From: Salminus brasiliensis
Taxonomy: Eukaryota; Chordata; Actinopteri; Characiformes; Bryconidae
Length of the DNA stretch: 64,000 nt
Assembly (NCBI RefSeq): GCF_030463535.1
Contig: NC_132880.1
Span: 27,230,987-27,294,986 of the forward strand
Direction: 5' to 3'
The translations under genes were made by a program, and so were the position numbers. Positions 23,130-44,454 of this stretch are shown piece by piece (the stretch's first letter is position 1; each line of letters starts with the position of its first letter). A model generated the notes under the pieces. It was not told where the DNA came from and searched no databases. It saw nothing but the letters and a program-made list of their open reading frames with translations.

Positions 23130-24700
23130 CATTACAGTTGTAGCCTTCTGAAAAAAAAAAATATTTAGTGCTGAATGAAAAGGGAATAAAACAAACACAC
23201 AAACAAAAAATAGTATTAACAAATACAAATATATGGCAATTTTTTTTTTTTACCTCATTAAATATATTTTTTATTGTTTACTGACATAACAAGCCATGGG
23301 ACAGGAATTAGTTATTTTGTCCCATGACATGGAAGCTAAAGAACCTTTTCATGAACATGCTGGACAGTGTTCAGCCTCCCTACAGGTGTGATCATTTCCG
23401 AACCGTCCTCTAAGAAAACACTTCAATTCAGTTCAATTCAATTCAATTTAATTTAACTGAAGTACTGCTCTGCCATGACTTTTGGCATGTCAATCAATGT
23501 AATTTTTCCTGTCCTGTTATACAACTTCACTGCTAACTGCTATACCTTTTTGTTTTGTTCTGTTAAATATTCAAATGCGTTACAGAAACTTAAATTAACT
23601 ATAACAATAGATTAGATCTGATGTGATGTTTGGTAAAATCGCTTAAAAAATTTCACAGTTATTACTATTCTGATTATTACCATTTCTCCAGTCAAGTTGT
23701 GACTCTTTTTCTTCCTCATTCTTCTTAACGCAGTACCCCTTATCTGGTTCACCTGTGTCCTGCATGTAAACCCACCTAATAATTGTTCTCTTTTACCTGT
23801 GCTTGCTTTAGCAATGTTTTTAAAGGTAATTAGCCCTAGGTTGATGTAGTCTTTTTCATTTTTTTTTTTTTTTTTGTTTTTTTAGGTTTAGTTTCTCGTT
23901 GTTTCTATAGTCTAGCCTTTCATTTTTTTCTTCGAATGGGAGATGCAGGCTTGTATAAAATACAGTGTAACAGTTTGTTTTACAGCCAAGTGTACAGGAA
24001 AGTTCACAGGAACATTTGCAAATGCTTCATAGCTCTTTGCCAACTCATTCTGACTGAAGTGATGTCTACTTAAAAAGCACACAGTCATGTGAATAGTTAG
24101 GATACACCTTGAAAACCATTTACACTGTGTTTTTTGTTGCTACTGTGATTAACAATGCATTTTATAGTAATGCCCTATAAACTGGCTCTTACCCTAAACC
24201 TTTATACCACTGTATGATAATTGTCATTGGCTGTATGAGAATTTTACCTATTCATCTACTGGGCTACCCTTTGTATGTCAAAGTAAGGGCAACCCTTTCC
24301 AAAATAAGTTACGCATGCCTGCGCCATCTATCCATAGGGTGTTGCATTTGTATTCAGTCTGTCTGGAAATCTGTTTTATTTATTTGGTGCTACAGGTTCT
24401 ATATTTCCATAGATTTAGATTCCATAGAGTTTTGGTGATAATTTGGTACAATCATTAAAAATATCTTTAAGTACACTATTTATAAAATTTACTTTTGAAC
24501 TTTTTTAATGAATATTTTAAACTAGAAACCCGGCCTAGGCTTCAGATATATGTATGCACATACTGTAACTCAAAAGGTCTTTTCCCTAACAGGGTGCACA
24601 TTTTCATTTGAATGTTTTGGAAAATGCTAGAATTTTCAAGACTGAGCTTGACTAACAACCACTTGTTGAAATCACAACTATTGCATTCCCCTATTTCTTT

Positions 24701-24732
<32 letters not shown>

Positions 24733-26440
24733 ATTTTCCGTCTAGTAAATATGACATCTTAATGGTTCACAGGTAGAAACCGCTAACCATTTATACCAAT
24801 TAAATGGTTGCTTAAAAAGGTATCTTTGTTAGAGATAATGATACTTTGTAAGTCTGAAGCATCTAAACCACATGTGGTTAATACTAATACAAGCAAATTT
24901 CAGTTCTTCAAAGTTTACATTCTGCAGAATAATATAAATAAATAAAAATAAAAAAGGATAACACTTACTTACTTTGACTAAGATTTTCAGAGGACACAAA
25001 AAAACAAGTGTAACAGTGGTGAAGAAGCCCTCCTTGGTTTCTCTTCTGACCAAATGATGTCACTTGCATATAAAATACTAATAAAGATATTCAAATATGG
25101 TTCCCTGAGTTTGGATGTGAATTTTGCAGCTAGGCAAACTAATTAGGTGAACTTACCATTTCCATTTTGTAAATATATGATTTCACTGCGCTCATCACAG
25201 CTTATTGTAATGAGGAAGACACTGAATGATTGATAAGCTGAACATTCTGTTACGATGGCACTGGATTCAAAGTTCCATTGTGGTGGCTTCTTATCCTAGT
25301 AATGTGGGGTCATCTTGTCACATGATACAATAAGAGTAATAAATATTTTCCTCACAATTTAAAACATCTTTATTTGGCTACTTTTTCAACATATCCAACT
25401 GGGCCCTAACTCATAACTCATGTAATGTTTATTATTTAATACGCAGTGTTATGAAATAACCAAGTTTTGGAAGAAGAAATCTGTCTGAAGCACCTCCTTC
25501 CTAATCCAACGTCCTATAAACTCCACCTCTACTTTGTTCATGTGTCCACGACAACCCTTTTAACCCTGTCATCAGCCATACCTGACTCCATGTATCAGAG
25601 GGGGGAATGGCCCCTACCACAAAGCAGAAGCCACCTGAACTAGAGCCCAAAAAGAGTCTTCGTACAAATCATCATGAGATGACGCCATAGTCCGAACTAG
25701 CCAAAATATATATTGTCTTAGGGTGTAGAAGGAGCTCTTTCTTCATTTTCCTGTGTGTCACTTGTGATCCAGAGAATCTTTACAGCTTTCGAAGGAGTTG
25801 TGTAGCTTGGTAAATGATGAAAATCACCAGAATACACACTGTCCGTTCCTCTCAAACCACTTCAAACTATGCAATCTGTGAGATTTGTGTTAGGATAATT
25901 TCCATCAGCAGTTAGCGCTGTCAGCGCTGTCATCTGAACACCTTTTCAGTAAATTACACCTAATAACCACAGTCCACAGAAACAGACCCTGCTGCATGTG
26001 GGACAACATTTACTTTGTTACATGTCTGTGTGTAATTGCATTGTGTGCAGGATGTTGGACAAACTTTTAATACTCATGTGCAAATGTGTGTGTGTGTGTG
26101 TGTGTTTGTGTGTGTGTGTTTATGTGTATTTTACATCTTCTTGTAGTTGTTTAGAAGAGTATTATCCTAATGGTGAGATGTCACAGAAATCACAGTATTA
26201 CTGCATGTATTCCAAGGAGACACTCAAGTTACAAAGAATGGGACAGTAAACTATTTGGACCATTCCTCATTTGATGTTGATTTACAGAAGGAGATGAGCA
26301 GTAGTGCAGAAGTGCTGTACATTAAAATAGATGTGTGATGTTAATACCATCTGGTCCTCTGCTTTTTCTCATGATGTACGAAGCAAGCCGTTCGAAGCTG
26401 TAGAAGTAAGTCTTGGGTCTTGTTTCGATTGTTTCCTGTA
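23130..26440. other. non-coding, nothing firm recognised
   Basis: Contains T-rich tracts (about 23850-23885), a (TTG)n run at 24702-24732 and a TG-rich run at 26087-26120. No gene is supported on either strand. Confidence 0.5.
24702..24732. repeat. (TTG)n microsatellite
   Basis: About ten TTG units in a row. Confidence 0.9.
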
Positions 26441-26449
26441 CCAGGTTCT

Positions 26450-26690
26450 GTTAAAATCAAAATCAGAATCAAAATCAGAAATACTTTCTTGATCCCAAAG
26501 GGAAATTGGAGTTGTTACAGTTGAAAAGAGAAAGAATTAAATATGTACATGTTTATAAATTATATGAATATAATAAAGTGGCAAGTGACAGTAACTATGA
26601 TAATAAATATTGAATATATTGAATAAAGCAGTTCAACTATTGCACCTGAAATTATTGCACATAAAACCCAATAACCCAGAGATGTTTTTT
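26450..26690 (-). mobile_element. L2-type LINE 3'UTR, outer part
   Basis: 'tactttcttgatcccaaagg' (about 26481-26500) and 'attgcacctgaaattattgc' near 26640-26660 are characteristic of the reverse-complemented 3'UTR of fish L2 elements. The matching inner 3'UTR and reverse transcriptase region resumes only at about 28300, so the element appears split. Confidence 0.6.
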
Positions 26691-26699
26691 GTTTATTCT

Positions 26700-28300
26700 G
26701 AAAGTAAAAGTTTCAAATTTAATGATTAAATCAGTTTACATTTATTTTATTTACTTTTTGGTAACTATTTTGTTCTGTGAATTTGTATATGTACTAAATT
26801 AATTTAATGTAAGTGTGAACATTTATTAACCCGGTGGTAAAGTATTGCCCTCAAGCTACAGACATGTTACAGACATGTCTGCGTACAATAAAAATATGGG
26901 TACAAGTGGGTTTGATATTTCTTCTGGCAATTAGTAAGATACAAAAAATGAATAAATATAAAAAAGAAATATTTATATTTTATATTATATATATTTTTTA
27001 TTATTATTTATATTCTGCATGTTTTAGGTGCTTTCCTGATCCAATACACCTGGTTTAAATTATCAGCTTGTCATAGGGTCCCTGAAACCAGATTTTAAAA
27101 CCACTATGTTAACCCTCTATGGCATGAATTGTATCGAATCAAATCAAATTTGTTTGGGTTCATGCATGCATGCACACATCGCGCCTCACGCACACACATA
27201 CATCACATGTCACTTTATTGGCTGTTCCTTAACTGCCTCCTGAATTCCTAATTCCTATTTTTTTATAGACTTTCTGGGATTCTGGTCTCCACTCTTCCTT
27301 ACTGTCACTCATCAAACTGATTGTCCACAACACAGGAACAAGCAAACATGGATCACAATTGCTACTAGTTTACAATGTACAGTATTTACAGGCACTAATG
27401 GGGGCGCTAGATCCGAGAAAAGCAGAAAGTTCAGAATGTTCTAGAACAGGGTGTGACAGGGTGCCAACAGAGCAGAGAGTAAGGCTGATATATGAATTGG
27501 CACAATGTATTAAACGTGTAAATAAATACAATTAAACCATCAGATATAACAGTCTTCAAAACATCAGAATAAACATGAAATATAAAAATACAAAACTGCA
27601 AGGTCAGTTTACTTTAGAGAATGTACATCTGTCTTAAATATTCTAAAAACTGTGAAGCTTCTAAACAGAACTTTGATTTCCATTTAAATACACTTTATTT
27701 ATACCTTGGTTATCTGAAATAGTAAACTACAAAGATTTACAAAAGAATTTGTACTACTAACATACTAGTACAACAATTAGTAGAATAATACCATATGTAC
27801 TAGTACAATAATGATTACTGTTTTCGTAAGCTGGACCTCTTTCCAAGTTTTCTTGGAAAATAGACATCATTACAGCCATATAACATCAATTCAGGTTTAA
27901 CACCAGCACACATCAATACTTATATAAATACTGGTTCTAGTTCTTAAAGGAAGTTCTCCTTAAAGTTCTCATATCCATTTCCAATTTACATAACTATTTT
28001 TACAATAATCTTATCTTTGAGTTCAAGTTATTTTTGTTTTAAGTAATAAAATTCCACTAAACTTGGGAAAGTATGTTGAAAGCACTTACCGGGACTTCAG
28101 ACAATAATCAGGAAGTTCTTTACCGTGCTCACTGCCTTATATAGCTCCAGGGGTGCGATCCTGTGACGTGTTATGACGCATTATTATTATATCATAATAT
28201 TATGTAAAATATCATAAAACAAAAAAAAATAAGTTCAGAGATAATATAAATAAAGACATATAAGAATAGATTCTAGAGTACTAAATAGAGTATTTTCACT
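26700..28300. other. 1.6 kb of non-L2 sequence between two parts of one L2
   Basis: No coding frame of note on either strand. Near the right side it carries a minus-strand TATA box and splice donor (28088-28143, listed separately). It may be a later insertion into the L2 element, but no target-site duplication or termini were identified. Confidence 0.35.
28088..28143 (-). promoter_or_regulatory. candidate TATA promoter with short first exon
   Basis: On the minus strand a TATATAAG box (28143-28136) within GGAGCTATATAAGG is followed about 45 bp later by a near-perfect splice donor, CCCG|GTAAGT (exon end 28090, intron from 28089). Upstream on the same strand lie CACGTCAC (about 28163-28170) and TGCGTCAT, which resemble CRE/ATF half-sites. 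This spacing suits a very short non-coding first exon. The nearest minus-strand gene downstream is the unrecognised gene at 15085, about 13 kb away; a link is inference. Confidence 0.35.
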
Positions 28301-28442
28301 AAATTTACACAATTAAAAAAATTAAGAACTTAACAGTAGTGTGCAATGTGAAGACGAGAATCACTGAGTATAAAAGTGCAAAGTACAAAAGGAGGTAATA
28401 TTATAATAAAAAGTGATTCATGTTCAGTAAAAAATAATTTGT

Positions 28443-28493
<51 letters not shown>

Positions 28494-29160
28494 CAGTCCT
28501 AGTTGCTATTCTGGCTGAGAGCCTGAATGGTCTGTGGGAAGAAATTCTTCTTCATCCTTTCTGTTTTTGTATCCAGGGAGGTCCTTCACAATCTTCCTGG
28601 CTTTGGTCCTGCTGCACTGCTTGCTGTAGATGGTCTGTAGATGTGCTCAGCTGATCGCACCACCCTCTGAAAAAGCCTGTCTTTCCTGCTTGGAAGCTCT
28701 CCTGCTTCTTGCTGTAGTCCACTGTCAGCTCCTTAGTTAAGGAGGAGATTGTTATTCTGGCTCCAGTTATCCTAGTGTTTAATCTCATCCAAGTAGGCTT
28801 TCTCATTATTATCAAGACCCACAGAGATCAGACAACAGTGTTGTTAGAAAACTTGAAAATGGTGATTGAGCAGGACTTACAGTGTACAGTGAGTATAACA
28901 AGGGTGCAGGACACAACCTGGGGGTACCAGTGTTGATGGTAAGGATGGGATGGGTGAGACCTGCGCAGCTTGTGATCCGGTGACACAGGGATGGTAGAAT
29001 TCCCAGCTGAGCTTTAGTTAACAAACAGCATTTTAACATAAAAACCCCTCCAAGTGTCCAGGTGAGAGAGTGTTGTATGGAGCAGATGTTTGATGCAATC
29101 ATCAGTTGGGTTTGGGGTAGTATGCAAACTGTAGTGGGTCCACCCAGCAATTAACAGCAG
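28300..29160 (-). mobile_element. L2-type LINE, antisense, reverse transcriptase 3' half
   Basis: Read on the minus strand, 29150 to 28812 recalls L2 reverse transcriptase (HSLTWTLGGVFMLKC..., ITSCAGLTHPIL, PAPLLYSLYTVSP in the place of the usual SPLLYSLYTHDC block). It is followed by a degraded C-terminal part and a 3'UTR with a GT tract. Frameshifts and stops make it non-functional. Sequence from 29160 to about 29830 may be its upstream part, less surely. Confidence 0.7.
28443..28490. repeat. (GT)n microsatellite
   Basis: About 48 bases of GT dinucleotide inside the L2 3'UTR. Confidence 0.95.
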
Positions 29161-30660
29161 GTTAAAGATATCTGCAAATACTGGAGAAAGTTCAGCAGAA
29201 TGCTAAGCTCTCCAGAGATGTGTCCACACTTGTCGGTCCAGAGTGTGGGCTTTTGTAGTCCATTATGATCCACAGCCTCTGCCACAGGGTTCTAGAGCCA
29301 CTCTGCTGGAACTGTGACTCTAGGTTCTAACAGTAGAGCTCTGTACTCTGTAGCACACAGCCTTGTACTTGTTCATGTTCTTGCTGATGAGCCCTGCATT
29401 GTAAGCAGTGATGTGTCATTTTTTTTCCAGCTTCTTGTGGTTTCTGGCTGAAAAATGTCCTGATGGTGGTTTTTGGGACGGCAGGATCCACCACACATCA
29501 TGCTGAGTGTTCTGCAGGGCAGCCTCTGAACTGGGACTAGCCGTTTCAGCCTCTGTTTGTATTTTGTCATGAGAAAGATGGCAGCATGCTCCGACTTTCC
29601 AAATGTGGATGAGGCCGTGCCTAATAACTGTCCTTGAACAGAGTGTAGCAGTGGTCCAGTATCCGGTCAGCAGGGGAGATGATGTGCTGATTAAGGTTTT
29701 GGGACTGTGTGCTTGAGGATGGTGCTGTTAAAGTGCCAGACCACAATGAACGCAGTGTCCTGTAGGTGCATCTGAAACTAAGAGTGTGATGTCCATGTTC
29801 GCTTGGGGTGGAATATAGACAAGTGCAGAAAATGGTCTAAACAAGCTCCCAAGGAAGTTAGAAAGGATGAAACTTGAGCAGGGCTGGCACTGTTACACCA
29901 GTTGTTGTTCACCATCATCTACACTCTGCCTTCCACTCTTGACTTCCCTGACTCCACTGCCCTGTCTATGCTGTAAACTGAGAAGAACGTGCTAGGCAAG
30001 GCTGCTCAAGTCCTCAGCTTGTTCCTGGGACCGGCTTGTTTTCCTCTGGGTCGTCGCTTTGAGTTGCGTTTTTTTTTCTGCATCAGGATCTCAGCCAATG
30101 ATGAAGTGGGAGCGGATTGCAGATTAATAGAAACAAGAGTGTTTCTATCACAGCTAATTAGTTTCTAGCACAAGGCACCAAACCTAGCAACTGCTTTTTG
30201 GGCACTGTCAATTTCTTAATTATGCTGTTGGTGTTTAAGCTGCATTCAAATAGATCTCATAACTTTAAACCCAAGCACTAGCTGGGATGTAACTGTGCTA
30301 TAAAGCTAATGGCAAGGGTTTGAAGCAAGTTGCCTCCGCTAACAAAAAGGAAAGTATGGGTATTGTGTAAGTTTTCCAAAAAAAACTTAAAAGTTAAAAT
30401 TGATCTGCATTTAAACACACTTAAGTATACAAGAAATAAAGAAGTGCATCTTATTTGTTATTATTATTATTATTACATTTCTATTTTTGGTGGTCTATGA
30501 TGTGTGCGGTGTGCTACACTGGTAATAATAATAATAATGAGTTACGGGTAGTTTCATTTTACAGTGCAATTACTTTTTTACAGTGCAATGACTTTTGCAT
30601 TTTACAGCGCAATGACTAGTTTAATGTGTTAAATAAATAAAGAGAGAAAGAAAATTCTCC
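29160..30660. other. non-coding, probably LINE-derived at the left
   Basis: 29160-29830 has the composition and phrasing of a reverse-complemented LINE 5' part, but no frame can be followed. The remainder, to 30660, is AT-rich with short TTA/TAA tracts near 30455-30540. No gene is supported. Confidence 0.4.
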
Positions 30661-30669
30661 TTGGGTCTC

Positions 30670-31600
30670 CTTAATTGAAGTGTGTGTAGAACATTCTGTG
30701 CATTCTGTGCATAAGCACCGTGAGTACATACCCGGAAGTTGGAATGCACAGCTGTATGCAATGAATGAAGATACATCCTACCCTGCTCTGCTCCTGCATG
30801 GCCACTCTATACTCTGCATCTAGCAGGATTCTGGTTTCCTGGCACAGATCCAACTTCCACATATTTTCACTATGTGGAGTTAAGGTCAGGACTTTGGGAA
30901 GGCCATTCCAAGAGCTTAATGTTAGCCCGCTTATCCATTCCACAACTACCTCTGATGTGTGTTTGGGGTCATTGTTCTATTTGATCACCCAGCTGTGTCC
31001 AAATTTCAACCGCCCGACTGATAGTATGAAGTTACTTTAGAATTCGGAGGTAGTCCTAATAACATCAGCTAGTGTTTGTGGTGTTGAAGGCATCCCATTG
31101 ACTCCTCCAAACATATCTCTAATCACTGTGGAAAAACAACTTAATTTTTGTCTTATCTTATCATAGAGTGTTTGTCCTGAAGGTTTTTACTTTGTCCATG
31201 TGGTCAGCTACTAACTTTGAGCTTGAAGGTATTGATTAAGGAGCAGGGACTTCTTTCTTGGATGGTAGCTTCTCAGTCCATGGTGATGTAAAAAAAAATA
31301 ATTTGATTGTAGACAATGACGCTGGGTTCTGGCTTTCAGTCTGGGTTTGGATATCCTACACCTCCCGATAAGTTGTACTTAAATACAGAAATTTGAACTG
31401 ATGATCTTGAAATCTGCAGTTGTTTTAGAAATGGCTTCAGAAGACATAGTCAACATAAGTCAACATAGTCAATATAAATCTACGCTCATCTTTTTGGACT
31501 TTCACAGTGTAGGGTGTGTTGGTGCTTTTAAACAGACCCTTTTTAGCACTGGCTACTAGTAGTCAGTGCATTTCTAAAGATACCTAAATGAAATAGCAGG
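30670..31600 (-). mobile_element. Tc1-like transposon remnant
   Basis: The plus strand shows reverse-complemented Tc1 phrasing: 'aggtcaggactttgggaagg', 'ttggggtcattgttctattt', 'ttctcagtccatggtgatgt', matching the arrangement at 40700-41600. The protein frame is destroyed. It is the same or a related family as the usf2-intron copy. Confidence 0.6.
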
Positions 31601-31659
31601 AACCATCATGTTTCACTGTGTGTATTATTTGTATCCATTATTAAACTACCCACAACCAT

Positions 31660-31740
31660 TTACATTTAAGCCATTTGGCAGACGCTCTTATCTTGAGCGA
31701 CTTGCAAAAGTGCTTTGACTTTACCCTTAGCTACCCTTAA
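31660..31740 (-). repeat. LINE/SINE 3' tail
   Basis: 'ccatttggcagacgctctta' followed by 'gagcgacttgcaaaagtgct' is the reverse complement of the common teleost retroposon tail (normally read as gtaagtcgctctggataagag). Only the tail is present. Confidence 0.65.
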
Positions 31741-31854
31741 CGACCACTAACGACCAGTACAATAATGCAGTCTGTGTACAATATTAATACAGTAGTTTTA
31801 TTGGTAGAAACCATGCCACTGCAGATTGCAATGCTGATGTTGGAAGTCTTTCTA

Positions 31855-32110
31855 GGGGCAGCGGTTAGAGCTCCGGGCTATTGATGACAGAGTTGTGAGC
31901 TTGATATCCGGGCTCAGCAAGCTGCCACTGTAAGGCCACTGTCAGGCCCCTGAGCAAGGCCCTTCACCCTCTCCCCTCTCTGCTCCCCAGGCACTGGAGT
32001 TGGCTAACCATTGCTCTGGGTGTGTGGGTGTGTTCACTACCACCGATGGGTCAAATGCAGAGGACACATTTCGCTGTACATTGTGCAGTGACAAACACAT
32101 CCACCTTAAA
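31855..32110 (+). repeat. tRNA-derived SINE
   Basis: A tRNA-like head with an A-box-like 'ggcagcggttagagctccg' and a weak B-box-like 'gagcttgatatccggg' about 45 bp later is followed by a conserved body ('gcaaggcccttcaccctctc', 'gatgggtcaaatgcagagga'). A second copy is at 63262-63470. As a whole it is a retroposon and not a functional tRNA gene. Confidence 0.7.
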
Positions 32111-32114
32111 GAAC

Positions 32115-33030
32115 TGAACTCCATCCACCAGAAAGACCAAAGTCAGATCTGTTTATACAACTAGAATGATGATGAAGCGTTTTAGGAGTCTAATGTACTT
32201 TTTCGATGTATTTCTTGGACCTTAGACCTGCTATGCACCAAATATGTGGCTTTTAGAAACACTGATCAAATTTCAAGGTCCTTTTAAAACTATTTAAAAC
32301 AGTGCAGTGCATTCTGTTTCTAAAACCTTCTCCATATACTGTTGTAGGTCTGCCAAGTCCAACCCAGTCATCTTCTATCTTCTTCAAAATTCTGATACTG
32401 GCTTATAAATGCTTAGAAAAGACTGAGAATAAGCATTATCTAACACTATCTGTTAGATAACAGGATTTCTCAACAAAAAAAAACTCCACTTGACAATTCC
32501 ATAGATCACAGAATACATGATCACTAAGAGATGTTAAATTGCAGTTTAACACATCTGACCCTGGTAATGAAGCCCTTCAGGAATACCTGTGTTTTAGTAT
32601 TTTAGAGCAAGGTGTGTTGGAACTCCCCTGGGAGACAGATCTTCAAGGACTGAAAACCCCTAGTCTTAAAGGCATACTTCAGCCATACTTCGCAAACCCT
32701 GATCTGATTACGTCTCAAAGGTGGGAGTAACATCTGCAAAACTGCAAGTGCTTTGGAATGCATTTTTTGCGGTCTGTACAGAAATGCTGCCAGACTTATG
32801 CACATGCACATACTTGCAGAAGTAAGCCAGGTAGTGAACATGGTGAGAAATTAGAAAGCACATTTCTTAAGCTGGTGTGTTCCTTTAATTGCTTTTAAAG
32901 AAAGTCCTATTCTAGTCATCAGCTATGAACAGTGTTTTGTGCCCAGCATGTTCTTAATAGGACTGTATGTTTTAGTGCATCTCATAAAAAGTGTAAACAG
33001 TATAAATACTGTGTATCTCTCTGTCTAGGT
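32115..33030. other. non-coding, nothing recognised
   Basis: Only short chance reading frames. No domain or exon structure is seen. Confidence 0.5.
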
Positions 33031-33039
33031 CTGCACAAG

Positions 33040-33990
33040 CAACCACAATCATGGGGAAGACTGCTGACTTGTCAAGAACACGATCATCAACTTCATCCAC
33101 AAGGAGGTCTGAAAGAAGAAAAGGTGGTAGGAAAGAGTGCACAAGTAATACAGAAGATCTCAGCAAAAAAGAATCATCAAGAAAAAGTCGACTCGGGAAC
33201 TTGGACGCAACACACATAGACGTTTCCAGGAAAGGGGCTACAACTGCTGCATTTCTAATGTCAAGCCACTTCTAACCCAAAGATGGCACCAGAAGTGTCT
33301 AACCTGGGCTAAGGAGAAAAAGAACTGGACTGTTGCTCAGTGCTCCACAGGTGCATTCAAGGAAATTTTACATTTGGAAATCAAGGTCCTAGAGTCTGCA
33401 GGAAGAGCAGATCCATAATCCAAGGTATCTGAAGTCCAGTGTGAAGATGGTTCGGGGTGCCACATCATCTGCTGGTGTTTTATCAAGTCCAAAATCAACA
33501 CTGCCGTCTACCAGGAGATTTCAGAGCACCATATGCTTCCATCTGCTATCCAGCTGTAAGGAAATGCAGATTTCCTTTTCCAGCACCTGCACACAGTGCC
33601 AAAACTAACTACCAAATGGTTTGCTGACCATGATATTACTGTGCTTGGTTGGTCAGCTAAATCTTCGGCCATGAACCCTATAGAAAATCTATGGGGTACT
33701 GTCAAGAGGAAGATGAGAAACATCTGACCCAGCAAAACAGATGACCTGAAGCAACTATCAAAGCAACCTGGGCTTCGATAACAATCTCAGCAGTGCCACA
33801 AGCTAATAGGCTCCACACAGATGCAGTATAGATCCAAATATTGAATATATAAATGAACATACTAGTCAGAGGTACATTTCTGTATTGTGCATCCTTTTCT
33901 GTTTTATGAAATGTTCTAATAATTTAAATACTGAATTTCTAACTTCCAAAGATGTGAAATGCCACTTAACGTGCAATAAATATATAACAA
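33040..33990 (+). mobile_element. Tc1-like transposon remnant, sense strand
   Basis: Starting at the ATG at 33051 (MGKTADLSRT) the sequence follows the layout of a fish Tc1 transposase. It has a basic N-terminal part, a central stretch near 33270-33500, and a C-terminal block near 33675-33720 reading MNPIENLWGTVKRKMRN, the usual 'LNPIENLWG' motif with the catalytic Glu. Several frameshifts and stops separate these parts, so no functional protein is made. Confidence 0.8.
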
Positions 33991-33999
33991 AAATAATAA

Positions 34000-36015
34000 G
34001 GGTTTACCCTTTTGACTGAATGTCTTTACGACATTCTAACATTTGCATTAGAACAGAAATATGGCTTTTTTTTTTTTTACAAATATTTAAAATCATAAAG
34101 GCTTGTGATTTTGTTTAGCAAGTGGTTAATGATTAATAATGAAACTTAATAAGCAGGCTTGCTTTGAGTTGCCATCCATTTGAGAGGGCCTTAAGGGAGC
34201 CTTCCACAAAAACATACAATCTGATTCCTTATGTTAGGACTTTTGATGGAATCTAGACATTCCACCCCCAAAAAGAGGAAAGATACAGCTACTGGCAGTG
34301 AATGAGAGGTCATGTCACTTAGCAGGACTAAACAATTCATCATACACAGACAGAAGAGAACTATATAATCTGGGCGCTGAGCACAAAAAGAAGCATCAAT
34401 AGGGCCTGACAATGGAAGCTTGTTCAGTTACATTTCCAAGTAACTCAAGGTTTCTGCTAAATTTATTAACTTCTATGATGTTACCATGCCAAAGTAATCT
34501 TGCAGTCATTTGTAAGGCAGGTACAGGCAGGAGAGGAGATTATGAGGAATCATGTCTATGCAGTCTGTAGAGTAGCCAACAATTCATGGCCACTGTTTAT
34601 GTTCTTTAAGTTCGTAAGTAACATAAAAGCCTTCACAGGCCCGCTCAAGACATCTCAAGTCTTTTCACACTATTCCTCCTTTCACTCAAAGAGCTGCACT
34701 CCAGGTGATGTTTCAGCGACTTGGTGTATAAACACTCGAAGGAAGACATATTTGGAATAGTGGCAGTAAACAACAGAGAACAATCAAACTAAAAATACAA
34801 AAAAAAAAAAAAAAACCTTCTACACTTGGTGAGATTTCACAAGCTCACAAAAACGGTTAAAAACAGACGTTAGTGATGGGAGTTGACAGAGCAGGCACAC
34901 GTCAACTTCACCACCCCATACAATGTGGCTTCACTCAAGAAAGAGTGTCAAGTGGTGATTTAATGAAAACATACATTATTCCGATCTGTATTTTTGTTTT
35001 TTAAATACGGCAGGACTATGAGCTGTATGTGTTAAAATGTGGGGCAACACATGTCTTACTTCCCTGCCTCTCCCAACCCTGAGCTATTTATATATATTTA
35101 TATCTTTCCTTCATTACACACTGAGCCTATATTAAGCAGGCCTCAACTATCGTTACATCTGCAGCTTTTAAAGGTACTGTTTTTGCCTCCTATATCCTAC
35201 CCCCACAGAGTACTTAACAGGTATCTGGTTACATCATAACCACGGTCATAAGTCATACTGCAAGCGCATTTGCCCTGATGTAAAACTACCCCTACACCAC
35301 GACCCTGATCTACTTCATTTTACAATCTCACACATCTCTAAAAACATCTGTCAAACGGACTCGGCCACAGATTTTGTTAAAAAAAAAAAAATGCTCTAAT
35401 TATTTTTAAAGCATTTTGAAATTGAAAAAGAAAAAAAAAAACTGAGCTTCACAACTAAGGTTTTATATCCTCTGTTGTGTACTTTCATTTTTCTGTATGC
35501 TAATAAATAATGCAGACAAAAAGAAATCTCTCCATGCTGAAAACAGCAGTAACATTTACAAGGAAATTACTTAAAGAAAAATAAAGAAAAAAAACCAGAA
35601 GGAAAAATAAATCAAACAAGCTTTGAACAAAAATGATCATGAGGCATAGATGAACATTTCAGGTTCATAATTTGAAAACTCAAATTACAACAAAGTCTTA
35701 TGCAAGCGTGTTTACTTCAGGTAAAGGGGAGCGACTCTGAGACGGATGTTGCGGAGTCCAGAAAAGCTCTTGAAGATGGAAGAGATGATGAGATGAAGAA
35801 TACGGTGGGTTTTTTTTTTCCTTTTTCGTTTTTAAACAGTGATTATTTTTAAACTATTGTCCAACAGTCTTTTTCAGCAATGTGTGTTAATATCAAACAA
35901 GCAATCTCATTCTACCAGGTTACTGAACATCTCAAGTCTGTGATGGAGCGTGAGCATGTGTTTCACTGAGGGATTCTTTCATCACACAGTTCAGAGGGGT
36001 GTGTGTGTCCATCAG
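34000..36015 (-). other. usf2 3'UTR and downstream flank
   Basis: No other gene was found here. On the minus strand possible polyadenylation signals are ATTAAA near 34958 and AATAAA at 34467-34462 (TTTATT on plus), giving a 3'UTR of roughly 1.1-1.6 kb. Which one is used cannot be told. The interval contains A-rich tracts at about 34797-34815 and 35378-35391. Confidence 0.4.

Positions 36016-44454
<8,439 letters not shown>

Noticed and set aside
31855-32110. Possible tRNA gene
   Set aside because: The A and B boxes are imperfect, no cloverleaf can be drawn, and the body matches a second dispersed copy, so it is a SINE.
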